Positions 43,744-51,949 of a stretch of DNA of 64,000 nt are shown here, piece by piece (within the stretch, counting starts at the first letter, position 1; every line of letters starts with the position of its first letter). The notes beneath the pieces are model-generated. The model worked only from the letters and a program-made list of their open reading frames with translations. It had not been told where the DNA came from and did no database searches. The translations under genes were made by a program, and so were the position numbers. Source of the DNA: Streptomyces sp. NBC_01549 (lineage in GTDB: Bacteria; Actinomycetota; Actinomycetes; Streptomycetales; Streptomycetaceae); the NCBI RefSeq assembly GCF_026339955.1, contig NZ_JAPEPW010000002.1:806001-870000 (forward strand), in the 5' to 3' direction.

Positions 43744-43801
43744 TGCCGACGAAGGCGGGTCCGCACCACGTCGGCCGGTGCCCCACTGCCCCGGCCGCCC
43801 G

Positions 43802-44389
43802 TTACTGCCCGACCCGCCCGTCGATCCGCTCCCGCAGGAAGTCCGCGTGGCCGTTGTGCCGGGCGTACTCCTCGATCATGTGGACCAGCACCTCTCGCAG
43901 CGCGATGGGCTCGTCGTCGTGGGTGCCGGTGATGTCGAGGTCGCGGGCCTCGTCCACGAACCGCTCGGCGAAGGCCACCTCGGAGCGCCAGGTGTCCCAG
44001 GCGTCCGCCACCACCTCCGGGTCGGGCACCGCACCGTTGAAGTCGCCGTTCGGGTCGCCGTCGCAGCGGTAGTGCCGGGACACCTCCTGTCCGTCAAGCA
44101 CCTGGCGGAACCAGGCCTGTTCGACCCCCGCCAGGTGGCGCACCAGCCCGAGCAGCGACATGTTCGACGGCTCGACGGAACGCCGGGCCATCGCCTCGGC
44201 ATCCAGACCCGCGCACTTCATCTCCAACGTCAGCCGCTGGTCGCGCAGATACCCGACAAGCGTGTCCCTCTCCCCCACGAACCCCCCGTCGGAGCGCGGA
44301 TCGTCGTCCGGGTGCACGAACATGTCCCACCACCCGAAAGTCCGCTCGGACGGGCTGTCACCGGACTGGGGAAGCGTGGTGTCGGTCAT
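43802..44389 (-). CDS. DinB/DUF664-family protein
   Basis: The 195-residue four-helix protein belongs to the DinB/DUF664 group: LSLLGLVRHLAGVEQAWFRQ and the ending VHMIEEYARHNGHADFLRERIDG provide the three metal-binding histidines typical for these proteins. Relatives include bacillithiol/mycothiol transferases, but this subgroup has no proven reaction. ATG 44389 begins MTDTTLP. Confidence 0.87.
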   Translation of the reverse strand: MTDTTLPQSGDSPSERTFGWWDMFVHPDDDPRSDGGFVGERDTLVGYLRDQRLTLEMKCAGLDAEAMARRSVEPSNMSLLGLVRHLAGVEQAWFRQVLDGQEVSRHYRCDGDPNGDFNGAVPDPEVVADAWDTWRSEVAFAERFVDEARDLDITGTHDDEPIALREVLVHMIEEYARHNGHADFLRERIDGRVGQ

Positions 44390-44445
44390 GCCTCCGAGCA
44401 TCGACGCCCCGCTCGGGATCCGCCACCGGTTTTCCGCCGCAAGCA

Positions 44446-44496
44446 GGGTGTCCCCGGCGGCGGATTCGCCAACAGCACCCCGGTGTACGGGGCGGC
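44446..44496. repeat. Second copy of the 16.5-kb intergenic repeat
   Basis: GGGTGTCCCCGGCGG (44446-44460), TCGCCAACAGCA (44466-44477) and CGGGGC (44488-44493) repeat in the same order the reverse complement of the left arm at 16523-16577. The copy lies after the end of the diacylglycerol-kinase-like gene, as the other copy lies after two convergent genes. Only half of the nested structure is present here. Confidence 0.65.
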
Positions 44497-44531
44497 CCCA
44501 CCAGCCTTTCAGCGAGCGCCCGACGAACCCT

Positions 44532-45977
44532 TCAGCGCAGCCACTGGTCCTTCTCCGCGGGCCGGTACAGCGTCACGGCCCGCGTCAGCTTGTCGAGCAC
44601 GAGCCTCGGTGCCGCGACCCGGGTCACTTCACCGTCGTACGAGAACCGCGGGTCCCCGCACAGCACTTCGAGCCGCAGGCCACGCACCTGCGCCGTGGTG
44701 AGGACCCGGCTGTTGTGCAGGGTGCCGGTCAGGACGGCGAGCAGCAGCCGGGTCCTGGCCAGTGGAGTGCCGGCGTCGACGGCACGGACGTCGAGCAGTC
44801 CGTCGTCGAGTTGGGTGCGGTAGGTGGGCGCGAACCCGGCGGGGTGGTAGATGCCGTTGCCCGCGAAGAGGAGCCACAGGTGCTTGGGGCGGCCGTTGAC
44901 CGAGATGTGCACGGGGCTGCCCTTGGCGAGGACCCTGACCAGTCCGACCACCAGCGCGGGCCATTTCCCGATCCGTTGTTCCAGTTTTTCCCGGGCCCCG
45001 ACCAGGTCCGAGTAGACGCCGAGGCTGAAGGTGTTGAGGAACACCTGCTCCGCTCCGCCGGGGGCCCGGGCCCGCCCGAGGTCTGCGACGACCGCGTCGC
45101 CCGCCTGCACGGCTCGTGCGACGTCCTCGAGGGTCTGGTTGCCGAGGTCCGCGGCGAAGTGGTTGAAGGTGCCGCCCGGGAAGACCGCGAGCGGCAGACC
45201 GAGTCGGGCGGCGAACTCCGTCGCGGCGTTGATCGTGCCGTCGCCGCCGCAGGCGCCGAGGGCGCCGCCCTCGACCTTGGCCCGCCGGGCGGCCTGTTCC
45301 AGGAGTTCCACCAGGTCCTGGCCCTCCTGTGGCACCGTGATCTCGGCCTTGGGCAGCGCGGCACGCAGATAGGCGCTCGCGTCGGGGGTGTCGGCGCTCC
45401 ACGAGAGACCCGAGGACGGGTTGACCACGATGTGCAGTCCGGCGCCCCCGGGCAGGGCGGGAGCGGGCCGCCGCGGGGGTGCCGCCGCGGCCGCCGCCTC
45501 CGGTTTGACCGGCCACCAGCGGGCGGTCAGCGCGGCGGCGCCGACGCCGATCGCGACGCCCACGGCCACGTCACCCGGCCGGCGGGCCCCCGAGCGCGTG
45601 CGGGCCACGGTCAGGGCCGCGGCGCCGGGAACCGCGAACAGGCCGTACCGGGGCGCTTCGAGCAGGACTCCCGCGGCGAACGCGGCGGCCGACGCGACAC
45701 GGCCGGCCGCGTCGAGCGGCTGCGCCTTGCGTGCCGCCGGGCGTGCCAGCACGCGGGTCACGGCCGAGGCGATACCGACGGTGCCGATGCCGCGCAGCGC
45801 CGCCCGGCGCGCGGTCCGGTTCCCGGACGCGCCGAGGGCCGCGGCCGCGCCGGCCCACAGGAGTCCGCCCGCCACGGTCCGTCGCCATCCGGAGGGCCCG
45901 GCCGGTCCCGTGGCCGCCCCGCCCGGCCGCCACGGCGTGCCGCCGCTTGTTCGTCGCCCCGTCCCGCGCCTTCTCAT
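44532..45977 (-). CDS. Diacylglycerol-kinase-like protein with eroded PAP2 domain
   Basis: The 481-residue protein combines an N-terminal membrane PAP2-like region (about residues 25-165) with a C-terminal lipid-kinase domain (ALGACGGDGTINAATEFAAR, VFPGGTFNHFAADLG). In the PAP2 half the PSGH motif reads AAGR (LDAAGRVASAAAFAAGV) and the SRxxxxxHxxxD motif reads ARTRSGARRPGDV, so both catalytic histidines are arginines and phosphatase activity is unlikely. The kinase half looks functional. ATG 45977 was chosen; the frame is open to 46067. Confidence 0.83.
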   Translation of the reverse strand: MRRRGTGRRTSGGTPWRPGGAATGPAGPSGWRRTVAGGLLWAGAAAALGASGNRTARRAALRGIGTVGIASAVTRVLARPAARKAQPLDAAGRVASAAAFAAGVLLEAPRYGLFAVPGAAALTVARTRSGARRPGDVAVGVAIGVGAAALTARWWPVKPEAAAAAAPPRRPAPALPGGAGLHIVVNPSSGLSWSADTPDASAYLRAALPKAEITVPQEGQDLVELLEQAARRAKVEGGALGACGGDGTINAATEFAARLGLPLAVFPGGTFNHFAADLGNQTLEDVARAVQAGDAVVADLGRARAPGGAEQVFLNTFSLGVYSDLVGAREKLEQRIGKWPALVVGLVRVLAKGSPVHISVNGRPKHLWLLFAGNGIYHPAGFAPTYRTQLDDGLLDVRAVDAGTPLARTRLLLAVLTGTLHNSRVLTTAQVRGLRLEVLCGDPRFSYDGEVTRVAAPRLVLDKLTRAVTLYRPAEKDQWLR

Positions 45978-46089
45978 CAGAGGCCCACCCTCGCGTCTCG
46001 ACAACAGAGCTCCTGGTCGGCAAGGTTGTGCCGCCCCTGTCCCTGTTCCCCGACTTCGCGCATTCATGGACGTCCGGCCGGGACAGGGG

Positions 46090-46533
46090 TCAGGTGGTCT
46101 TGGGCAGCTTCACCACGGTCACGAAGAAGTCGTCGATCTGGCGGACCGCCGCGATGAACTGGTCGAGATCGACGGGCTTGGTGACATAGGCGTTCGCGTG
46201 CAGTTTGTAGCTGCGCAGGATGTCCTCCTCGGCGGAGGAGGTGGTGAGGACGACGACGGGGATGTGCGCCAGTTCCTCGTCGGACTTGATCCGCTCCAGT
46301 ACCTGGCGCCCGTCGTACTTGGGCAGGTTGAGGTCGAGCAGGATCAGGTCGGGGCGCGGAGCCCCGGTGTGCTGGTTGGTGCGGTAGAGGAAGTCGAGGG
46401 CCTCCTCGCCGTCCCGTACGACGTGCAGGGTGTTACGGATTTTATTGTCCTCGAACGCCTCGCGGGTCATCAGCTCGTCGCCGGGGTCGTCCTCGACGAG
46501 CAGGACCTGGATGGGTTCGACGGGGGTGCTCAC
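46090..46533 (-). CDS. Rcp1-type single-domain response regulator
   Basis: The 147-residue protein is a receiver domain only: acidic pocket in VLLVEDDPGDELMTRE, phosphorylation Asp in DLILLDLNLPKYDGR, Thr in VVVLTTSS and Lys in YVTKPVDLDQF. It starts at GTG 46533, overlapping the kinase stop (GTGA), and thus is the third gene of a coupled phosphatase/kinase/receiver operon. It has no output domain and must act by protein contact. Confidence 0.9.
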   Translation of the reverse strand: MSTPVEPIQVLLVEDDPGDELMTREAFEDNKIRNTLHVVRDGEEALDFLYRTNQHTGAPRPDLILLDLNLPKYDGRQVLERIKSDEELAHIPVVVLTTSSAEEDILRSYKLHANAYVTKPVDLDQFIAAVRQIDDFFVTVVKLPKTT

Positions 46534-48194
46534 GTGTGTGCTCCTTCGGGTGGGCGCGTTGCCTCCTCGGCTCCGAGGTCGGGTTCCGTTCGCGCCGTGG
46601 GCAGGGTGAAGGACACGCGCGTGCCCGCACCGGTGGTGCCGTCCAGGGTGATGGCGCCCCCGTGATGTTCGACGATCTTGCGGCACACGGCAAGGCCGAT
46701 CCCCGTGCCCTCGTACTCGTCGCGACCGTGCAGCCGCTGGAAGATGACGAAGACCTTCTCCCTGAACTCGGGTTCGATGCCTATGCCGTTGTCCTGCACG
46801 ACCAGCCGCCACTGTCCGTCCTCCGGCTCCGCCTCGCAGCGGACGGCGATCTCGGGCGCCCGGTCGGGGTGGCGGAACTTCACGGCGTTGCCGATCAAGT
46901 TCTGCCAGAGCATGGTCAGAGTGGTGGCGTCCCCGGTCACGGTGGGCAGCGGCCCCTCCCGTACGACACGCGCGCCCGTCTCCTCCAGGACCACGCTGAG
47001 GTTGCCGAGTGCCCGGTCCAGTACGTCGTCGAGCGCGACGGGGACCGGTTCCTCGCCGACGCGGCCGACGCGGGAGAAGGTCAGCAGGTCGTTGATGAGG
47101 ATCTGCATGCGCTTGGCGCCGTCGACGGCGAAGTCGATGTACTGCTTCGCCCGGGCGTCCAGTTGGTCGCCGTACCGTTTCTCCAGGAGCTGGCAGAAGG
47201 ACGCGACCTTGCGCAGGGGTTCCTGCAGATCGTGCGAGGCGACGTAGGCGAACTGCTCCAGCTCCGCGTTCGAGCGCTTCAGTTCCAGGGTCTGGGCGTC
47301 GAGTTCCTCGGCCTGCCGTTCCAGGAGGACTTCACGGGCCTTGGAGGCGGAGAGTTCCTCCACGATGCGGCGGCGCATCTCCTCCACGGCCCGGGCGACC
47401 CTCTCCAGGTCGCGCGGCCCGTCGAGCCGGATCCTGCGCTCGAACGCGCCGCCGCTGACGTCCACCGAGGCCGCTTCCAGGGCCCGCAGGGGACGCCCCA
47501 CGATCCGGTGCAGCAGCAGGGTCAGCGCGAGGCCGCTCGCCAGAAAGGCGGCGAGCATACCGACAAAGAGGAGGTTGCGGGACCGGCGGCTGTCCTCGGC
47601 GGAGGCGCGGGTCCGGTCGCGCAGCTGCTCGATGTCCTTCTCCAGGGTGGCGAGTTGACCGCGGATGTCGTCGAACCTGGCCTTGCTCGCCTCCAGAGAG
47701 GGGGCTTTGTCGCCGCCGGGCGCGCGGGCCGCCTCGATCAGCGGCTCGGCGTACTCGTGGCGCCAGACGTCACTGAGGCGCCCGACCGTCTTCAGGTCCG
47801 CGGCGATCCTGGGGTGGTCGGCCAGTTCCGCAGCCAGGCGGGCCTCGAAGGTCTTCTCGTCCCGTGCTCCCGACGCGTACGGATCGAGGAAACCGGAGTC
47901 CTTGCTCAGCACGTAGCCGCGTACGCCCGTCTCCTGGTCCACCAGCGAGGTCTCCAGCTGGTAGGCGGTGGAACGGGCCGGCTGGATGCGGTCGGTGAGC
48001 AGATCGGTGCGGTCGTCGGCGCGGGCCTGGAGGACCCCGCCGGACACGGCGAAGACGATCACCAGCAGCGCGTTGGCGGCCAGCACCACGTGGATCCAGC
48101 CCTGCGCGGTGAGCCGGGCGACGCGCTTGGGCTTGCCGTCCTCGGGGGTGTTCGCCGTGGCGTCCGGCCCCGGGGCGTTCGGCGTGCGAGTCAT
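46530..48194 (-). CDS. CHASE3-HAMP sensor histidine kinase
   Basis: The 554-residue membrane kinase has an N-terminal span (GWIHVVLAANALLVIVFAVS), a CHASE3-type extracellular helical sensor (LVDQETGVRGYVLSKDSGFL), a second span (NLLFVGMLAAFLASGLALTL), HAMP, and a phytochrome-like kinase core. The H-box is EQFAYVASHDLQEPLRKV, the N-box LWQNLIGNAVKF, and the G-boxes DNGIGIEPEF and GTGIGLAVCRKIVEHHGG. It overlaps both neighbours by four bases (ATGA and GTGA), so all three proteins are made together. Confidence 0.92.
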   Translation of the reverse strand: MTRTPNAPGPDATANTPEDGKPKRVARLTAQGWIHVVLAANALLVIVFAVSGGVLQARADDRTDLLTDRIQPARSTAYQLETSLVDQETGVRGYVLSKDSGFLDPYASGARDEKTFEARLAAELADHPRIAADLKTVGRLSDVWRHEYAEPLIEAARAPGGDKAPSLEASKARFDDIRGQLATLEKDIEQLRDRTRASAEDSRRSRNLLFVGMLAAFLASGLALTLLLHRIVGRPLRALEAASVDVSGGAFERRIRLDGPRDLERVARAVEEMRRRIVEELSASKAREVLLERQAEELDAQTLELKRSNAELEQFAYVASHDLQEPLRKVASFCQLLEKRYGDQLDARAKQYIDFAVDGAKRMQILINDLLTFSRVGRVGEEPVPVALDDVLDRALGNLSVVLEETGARVVREGPLPTVTGDATTLTMLWQNLIGNAVKFRHPDRAPEIAVRCEAEPEDGQWRLVVQDNGIGIEPEFREKVFVIFQRLHGRDEYEGTGIGLAVCRKIVEHHGGAITLDGTTGAGTRVSFTLPTARTEPDLGAEEATRPPEGAHT

Positions 48195-49429
48195 GACATG
48201 CCGTCCGTCGCCAGGTGCAGGACGGCCACGTCGTCGGCGAGTCCGCCGTGGGAGGCGGTGAGCGCCGCGACGTCCTCGACGACCGCGTCGACGAACGGCC
48301 GCCCGCGCAGGGCCTGGTGTTTCCTCGCCACCGCGAGCAGTCCTTCCTCTCCCAGCCGCCGGTCCGGGGCCACGACGCCCTCGAAGAGCCCGTCGGTGAA
48401 CAGCGTCACGGCGCTGATGTCGTGCGCGGGCAGCTCGGTCTCCGGCCAGTGGGCCCGGCCCGGGAGCAGTCCGAGCGCGGGGCCCGGGGCCGGCTCGAAC
48501 AGCTCGATACCGCGCGGGGTACCGATGAGCAGTCCCGGGTGTCCGGCGCGGATCACGCTCATGCGGCTGCGGTCCTTGGCGATCCGCAGGACGGTGAGGG
48601 TGGCGAAGATGTAGTCCGCGGCGCGCTCGGCCCCGATGATCTCCTCCAGAAGCTCGAGTTGCCGCGTGCCCACGCAACCGGAGAGCACGGCGGCGCGCCA
48701 CGCCACCCGCAGGCAGACGCCGAGCGCGGCCTCCGCCGCGCCATGGCCGGAGACGTCCCCGATCACCGCGTGCACGGTGCCGTCCTCGCTCTCGACGACG
48801 TCGAAGAAGTCGCCGCCGAGCAGGGCGTGGTCCCGGCCCGGGCTGTAGCGCGAGGCCACCTGGCAACCGGCGTCCCGCAGCAGGGGCGTGGGCAGCAGTC
48901 CACGCTCCAGGCGCGCGTTCTCCCGGGCCAGCAGCCGGCTCGCCTGGAGTTCGGCGCTCGACCGCTCCACCTGCTTGCGCTGCAGGGCGTACCGGACCGC
49001 GCGGCTCAGCGCCTCGGCGTCCAGGCCGTCCTTGGCGAGGAAGTCCTGTGCTCCTTCAGCCACCGCGGCGAGCCCGGCCTCGTTCTCGGCGACTCCGGTG
49101 AGCACCACGACAGCCGCGTCGGGCGCGGCGTCACGCACCAGCCGGACCGCGCTCAGTCCGCGGGTGTCGGGCAGATGCAGGTCCAGCAGAACGCACACGG
49201 CGTAGCGCGCGGCATCGAGGAACACCCGTGCCTCGGCGAGGGACTTGCACCAGGTGACCTCCATCGGCAGTCCGGTGTCGGCCAGCACCTCCCGCACCAG
49301 CAGTGCGTCTCCGGCGTCGTCCTCGACCAGCAGCAGTGCCGCGGTGGCGTCCAGGCCCCAGCGGGGATCCGAGGTCCCCTGCCGGGGCACCGCGCCGAGT
49401 TCACCTGTCCGCGGCAGGCGATCCGCCAC
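48191..49429 (-). CDS. Receiver-SpoIIE phosphatase response regulator
   Basis: The 412-residue protein has an N-terminal receiver (LLLVEDDAGDALLVRE, phosphorylation Asp in CVLLDLHLPDTRG, Lys in FLAKDGLD), a coiled coil, and a PP2C domain with intact metal residues (LLGGDFFDVVES and VIGDVSGHGAAEAA). It resembles RsbU/RssB-type output regulators that dephosphorylate STAS antagonists. GTG 49429 has AAGGGGGG upstream. It leads the operon with the kinase and the single receiver. Confidence 0.9.
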   Translation of the reverse strand: MADRLPRTGELGAVPRQGTSDPRWGLDATAALLLVEDDAGDALLVREVLADTGLPMEVTWCKSLAEARVFLDAARYAVCVLLDLHLPDTRGLSAVRLVRDAAPDAAVVVLTGVAENEAGLAAVAEGAQDFLAKDGLDAEALSRAVRYALQRKQVERSSAELQASRLLARENARLERGLLPTPLLRDAGCQVASRYSPGRDHALLGGDFFDVVESEDGTVHAVIGDVSGHGAAEAALGVCLRVAWRAAVLSGCVGTRQLELLEEIIGAERAADYIFATLTVLRIAKDRSRMSVIRAGHPGLLIGTPRGIELFEPAPGPALGLLPGRAHWPETELPAHDISAVTLFTDGLFEGVVAPDRRLGEEGLLAVARKHQALRGRPFVDAVVEDVAALTASHGGLADDVAVLHLATDGMS

Positions 49430-49497
49430 GCTCGCCCCCCTTGGGTGACCCACGCCGACCGTGGTCCGCTGTGAACCTACTGGTACGTGACTCCGGG

Positions 49498-49950
49498 TCA
49501 ACGGCGCAGGGCGAGCTGGGCCTTGACGCACTTTCCGACCGGTACCCGCCCGACGGTCACCTGCGTGGCGAGCGCGTGCACGATCTCCAGGCCGTGCCGC
49601 CCCACGCGTTCGGGATCCCGCGGGTAGCGCCGGGGCAGGGTGGCGCTGCTGTCGTACACGATGACGGTGACGGAGGTGTCGGTTCCCTCCAGTTCCAGGA
49701 TGTACGGTCCGTGGCTGTGCCGGTCCGCGTTGGTGACCAGCTCGCTCACGACCAGCAGGAGGTCGCCGGTGGCCCGTTCGCCGATCTCGGCACACCACTC
49801 CGAACGGAGCTGTTCGAGGAACAGCTCGGCGAAGTGGCGTGCTTCGGCGATGCACCCCGGCTCGCCGGTGTAGTGCGCCGCCCGCCGAAGCGGTTCCACG
49901 GGCACGTCGAAGCCAGTCGGTATCACCGCTCCGTCCAAGCGCTCGATCAT
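49498..49950 (-). CDS. RsbW-like ATP-binding anti-sigma/kinase protein
   Basis: The 150-residue protein is a GHKL ATPase of the streptomycete RsbW-like group: N-box LVVSELVTNADRHSHGPY, then VIVYDSSATLPRRYPRDP and the G2 box RHGLEIVHALATQV. Such proteins bind sigma factors or phosphorylate STAS proteins; many streptomycete paralogues have no known partner. ATG 49950 is the start; the frame extends upstream to 50139 without good sequence. It lies beside a STAS protein and phosphatases. Confidence 0.85.
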   Translation of the reverse strand: MIERLDGAVIPTGFDVPVEPLRRAAHYTGEPGCIAEARHFAELFLEQLRSEWCAEIGERATGDLLLVVSELVTNADRHSHGPYILELEGTDTSVTVIVYDSSATLPRRYPRDPERVGRHGLEIVHALATQVTVGRVPVGKCVKAQLALRR

Positions 49951-50182
49951 GTGGTTCTCTCTCGGATGCCGGTACGTCGGGACCTTCCGCGTCCGGACGC
50001 TGCTGCACAAGTGCTCGTACCCCGTGAAGTGCTCCACAGTCACCCCGATGTTCCCTCGTCCCGGTGGCTTCCGCACATGATTCCCACACACGACCGGTGT
50101 CGTTCCGACGCGGCCGGGCAGGGCCACCACGCGAGGCATGACCGGTCACCGAATTCCCGGTGCGAGCAAGGGGCGCGGACGG

Positions 50183-50713
50183 ATGGATGGACAGGACCCC
50201 GAAGTACGGGACGACATACCGCCCCGGGGACGGGACAACGCCCTGCTTCAGGCGGCCGATCAGCTCACGGCCGCGGCCGAGATCCTGGTCGCCGTGTCGG
50301 CCCGTACGGCGGTCGCGGTCGACAGCAGACTCTCGCCGCCGCTGCTGCGCGCCCTGACCCTGGTGGGCACGGATCCCGGTCTGACGCTCGCGGCACTCGC
50401 CGAGCGGGCGCAGGTCAGCCGCTCCCGGGCGAGCCGGGTGTGCGACACGCTCGAAGAAGCCGGGCTGCTGGCCCGCTCGCCGCGCACCGAGGACCGCAGG
50501 GGCGTCGGCCTGAGTCTGACCGGCCGCGGCCGCTGTGCCCTCGACCGGGTGCGGGCACAGCGCACCGCGTGGATCAGGGACGCCTTGCTGCGCATGCCGG
50601 AGTCCGATCTGAGCGGACTGCTGGCCGCGCTGCGGTCGCTCGGCCCGTCGCTGGCCCACGGGCATCCTGAGCACTCGCCGGAGACGCCTTGGCCGCCCGC
50701 ACGGTTCACCTGA
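50183..50713 (+). CDS. MarR-family regulator
   Basis: The 176-residue regulator has the MarR winged helix: LTLAALAERAQVSRSRASRV, then LEEAGLLARSPRTEDRRGVGL with the beta-wing DRR. ATG 50183 is preferred; ATG 50138 is open as well. It is divergent from the RsbW-like gene and converges on the STAS gene. The ligand is unknown. Confidence 0.85.
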   Translation: MDGQDPEVRDDIPPRGRDNALLQAADQLTAAAEILVAVSARTAVAVDSRLSPPLLRALTLVGTDPGLTLAALAERAQVSRSRASRVCDTLEEAGLLARSPRTEDRRGVGLSLTGRGRCALDRVRAQRTAWIRDALLRMPESDLSGLLAALRSLGPSLAHGHPEHSPETPWPPARFT

Positions 50714-50720
50714 CGCGCCC

Positions 50721-51050
50721 TCAGACCGCATCCGCCTCCAGCGCCTCCTCCACACCACGGAAGACCGGCAGCACGCCAGAGACGCCGGTGATGCCCAGCA
50801 CCCGCTCCACGAACGGGGAGAGAGCGGCCAGCCGGAGCCGCGGGCCGAGCACCCCATGAGCCCGCAGGACGACGTTGATCGTGGTCGAGTCGAGGAAGGT
50901 CACCCCGGCCAGATCGAGGACGACCGAGCCCTGGCAGGCCCGGCCCGCCGCGGCGAGGGCCTCGTCGAGCTCGGCCGCGCTGTCGAGATCCACCTCGCCG
51001 CGGACCGCGATCACGGTCGACCGACCTGTCTCGCTCGTGGACAGTGACAT
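50721..51050 (-). CDS. STAS-domain anti-sigma factor antagonist
   Basis: The 109-residue protein is a SpoIIAA/RsbV-like STAS domain: STVIAVRGEVDLDSAAELDE, VVLDLAGVTFLDSTTINVV with the phosphorylatable serine in FLDST, and a final amphipathic helix. When dephosphorylated such proteins capture the anti-sigma kinase. ATG 51050 begins the domain. Phosphatases and an RsbW-like ATPase are encoded within 2 kb. Two MarR-type palindromes lie upstream. Confidence 0.88.
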   Translation of the reverse strand: MSLSTSETGRSTVIAVRGEVDLDSAAELDEALAAAGRACQGSVVLDLAGVTFLDSTTINVVLRAHGVLGPRLRLAALSPFVERVLGITGVSGVLPVFRGVEEALEADAV

Positions 51051-51191
51051 GGCCGCCTGACCTGAACTCCGGCCTGAATGCACAGCGATCCCTCGAAATG
51101 TCGTCGAATCCGCGGAGAGTGGGGTAACCGCATGGGGACGGTGCGCCACAACGCCGCGATGGAGCGGTGTCAGGCCCTACCGTAGCCGACC

Positions 51192-51223
51192 GTTGTCATT
51201 TGACAACAATTGCCGTCAGGCAA
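51192..51223. promoter_or_regulatory. Two palindromes upstream of the STAS gene
   Basis: GTTGTC-ATTT-GACAAC (51192-51207) is a perfect palindrome, directly followed by TTGCC-GTCA-GGCAA (51210-51223). Spacing of about 17 bases between centres puts them on one face of the helix. They are the typical size for MarR operators and lie 140 bases before the STAS start, between it and a MarR gene. Confidence 0.6.
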
Positions 51224-51310
51224 CAATCTGGTACCCCTGCGATCCCAAGTTCGGCGACCCGTGGGCCGGTTGTCGCAGTGATGGGTCGCATCGAAGGGAC
51301 GCAGATGGAG

Positions 51311-51823
51311 CTAATCGGTACCGGTCGCACGCCCGGGCGCCCGGCCGGACCGGCCGGAGCGCTCCTCGAGCTGGTCCAGCGCGGTCGCCCGGAACGCTTC
51401 GAGGCCTTCGGTGAGCCGGGCGACGTCCGCCGAGGACATCTGCTCCAGCACGGCCCGCACCTCGCGCGCGCGGTGGTCCCGGAGTTCGCCCAGCACCTGC
51501 TCCCCGAGCGGGCTGAGGCCGACCTCGACCTCGCGCCGGCTCGTCGAGCTCGGCACTCTGCGGATCAGGCCGACTGCCTCCATCCGGTCACACAGACGGC
51601 TGACCGAGGAGGGACGCGAGGCCAGGGCGTCGCCGAGCGAGCGAAGATTCATGGACCCGCCCTGCTCGATCACGATCAGGGCCCGTAGCTGAGAGGGCGG
51701 CACCGGTCCGGACGGCGCGGACTCCTGCCCTCGACCCCACAGGAGTTCGAGGAGCTCCGAGACGGCGTCGAGCGTTTGCGCGGCTTCATCTCGGGAGACG
51801 GGTGGACGGATCGAGCGAGGCAC
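51311..51823 (-). CDS. MarR-family regulator
   Basis: The 170-residue regulator has LRALIVIEQGGSMNLRSLGD, then SRPSSVSRLCDRMEAVGLIR and the wing SSTSRREVEVGLSPLG. It is the nearest regulator to the paired palindromes in front of the STAS gene, with which it is co-oriented, and it is divergent from the PP2C gene at 51950. It therefore could control either. Confidence 0.86.
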   Translation of the reverse strand: MPRSIRPPVSRDEAAQTLDAVSELLELLWGRGQESAPSGPVPPSQLRALIVIEQGGSMNLRSLGDALASRPSSVSRLCDRMEAVGLIRRVPSSTSRREVEVGLSPLGEQVLGELRDHRAREVRAVLEQMSSADVARLTEGLEAFRATALDQLEERSGRSGRAPGRATGTD

Positions 51824-51949
51824 CGATCCACCTTGTCATCTCCTGAAGGCCATGGCCAGCCGCGCCGGTCCACCGGAGCCCCGAGAACAGACCACCGCGA
51901 CCACGCGGACCCACTCGCACGAGAACCGCACGAGAAAGCCATCACGACC

